Below are positions 63,941 to 64,000 of a stretch of DNA of 64,000 bases, in pieces. Numbering within the stretch: position 1 is the first letter of the stretch; each line of letters starts with the position of its first letter. Where the stretch lies: assembly GCA_008828725.1 (NCBI GenBank), contig MEHQ01002596.1, positions 644,601 to 708,600 of the forward strand, read 5' to 3'. The notes below the pieces were generated by a model. That model saw only the letters and a list, made by a program, of their open reading frames with translations, did not search any database and was not told where the DNA came from. Made by a program: the position numbers and the translations under genes. The DNA is from Saccharina japonica. Its lineage: Eukaryota; Sar; Phaeophyceae; Laminariales; Laminariaceae.

Positions 63941-64000
63941 GCGATTCCTGGGAAACTGCAAGGGGTGGCAGACCAAACCACGACAAATGTGGATGCAATT
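63941..64000 (+). CDS. possible exon running off the window
   Basis: Acceptor TTTCTGCGGCAG followed by an open frame, AIPGKLQGVADQTTTNVDAI, to the end. Too short to identify. Confidence 0.2.

Overview
The window looks like nuclear DNA of a multicellular eukaryote with long introns and a dense load of small non-autonomous transposons. My best guess is a brown alga or a close stramenopile. That guess rests on the long GT-AG/GC-AG introns, poly-C tracts, MITE-like elements in almost every intron, a degenerate Copia element, and a degenerate non-LTR retrotransposon of a type I associate with that group. It is an inference; nothing in the sequence names the organism.

Layout. 0-6 kb: gene-poor, with two possible terminal exons (281-527, 2433-2548), a CCATGG-palindrome array and one MITE. 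6.2-7.9 kb: a 1.6-kb element with mariner-like TA-flanked ends that carries arrays of a GAGTACTC palindrome. 8.1-13.2 kb: a 2.5-kb direct duplication (offset 2619 bp) with N bases and a perfect 33-bp hairpin at the junction. The second copy ends 22 bp before the start codon of the main gene.

13.2-35.5 kb: the one substantial host gene, on the + strand. I assembled 24 exons by hand; reading phase agrees at every junction but one. They encode about 1,340 residues of TPR-like helices that best fit the SPO22/ZIP4 meiotic crossover family. Four introns appear to use GC donors. The introns are full of MITEs. 37.4-38.2 kb: a minus-strand exon with a PP2/F-box-associated-like fold, convergent with the meiotic gene.

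39-47 kb: palindromic arrays and nested transposons. These include an inverted copy of the 6.7-7.5 kb array and a three-level nest at 44.3-45.9 kb. 48.3-49.4 kb: a frameshifted non-LTR retrotransposon tail. 50.2-52.2 kb: a Copia-like gag/protease remnant. 54.3-63.7 kb: a 9-kb mosaic that alternates AGCCCC-hexamer tracts with ~12-bp CCCATGGG/CCCACGGG palindrome arrays that change strand. Long reading frames there are repeat artefacts.

The clearest unexplained theme is the repeated, apparently independent expansion of short palindromes (ACTTCCATGGAAGT, GAGTACTC, CATGGCAGTGCCATG, GGGATCCC/CCATGG, CCCATGGG) into arrays at about seven places in 64 kb, at least once inside a transposon.
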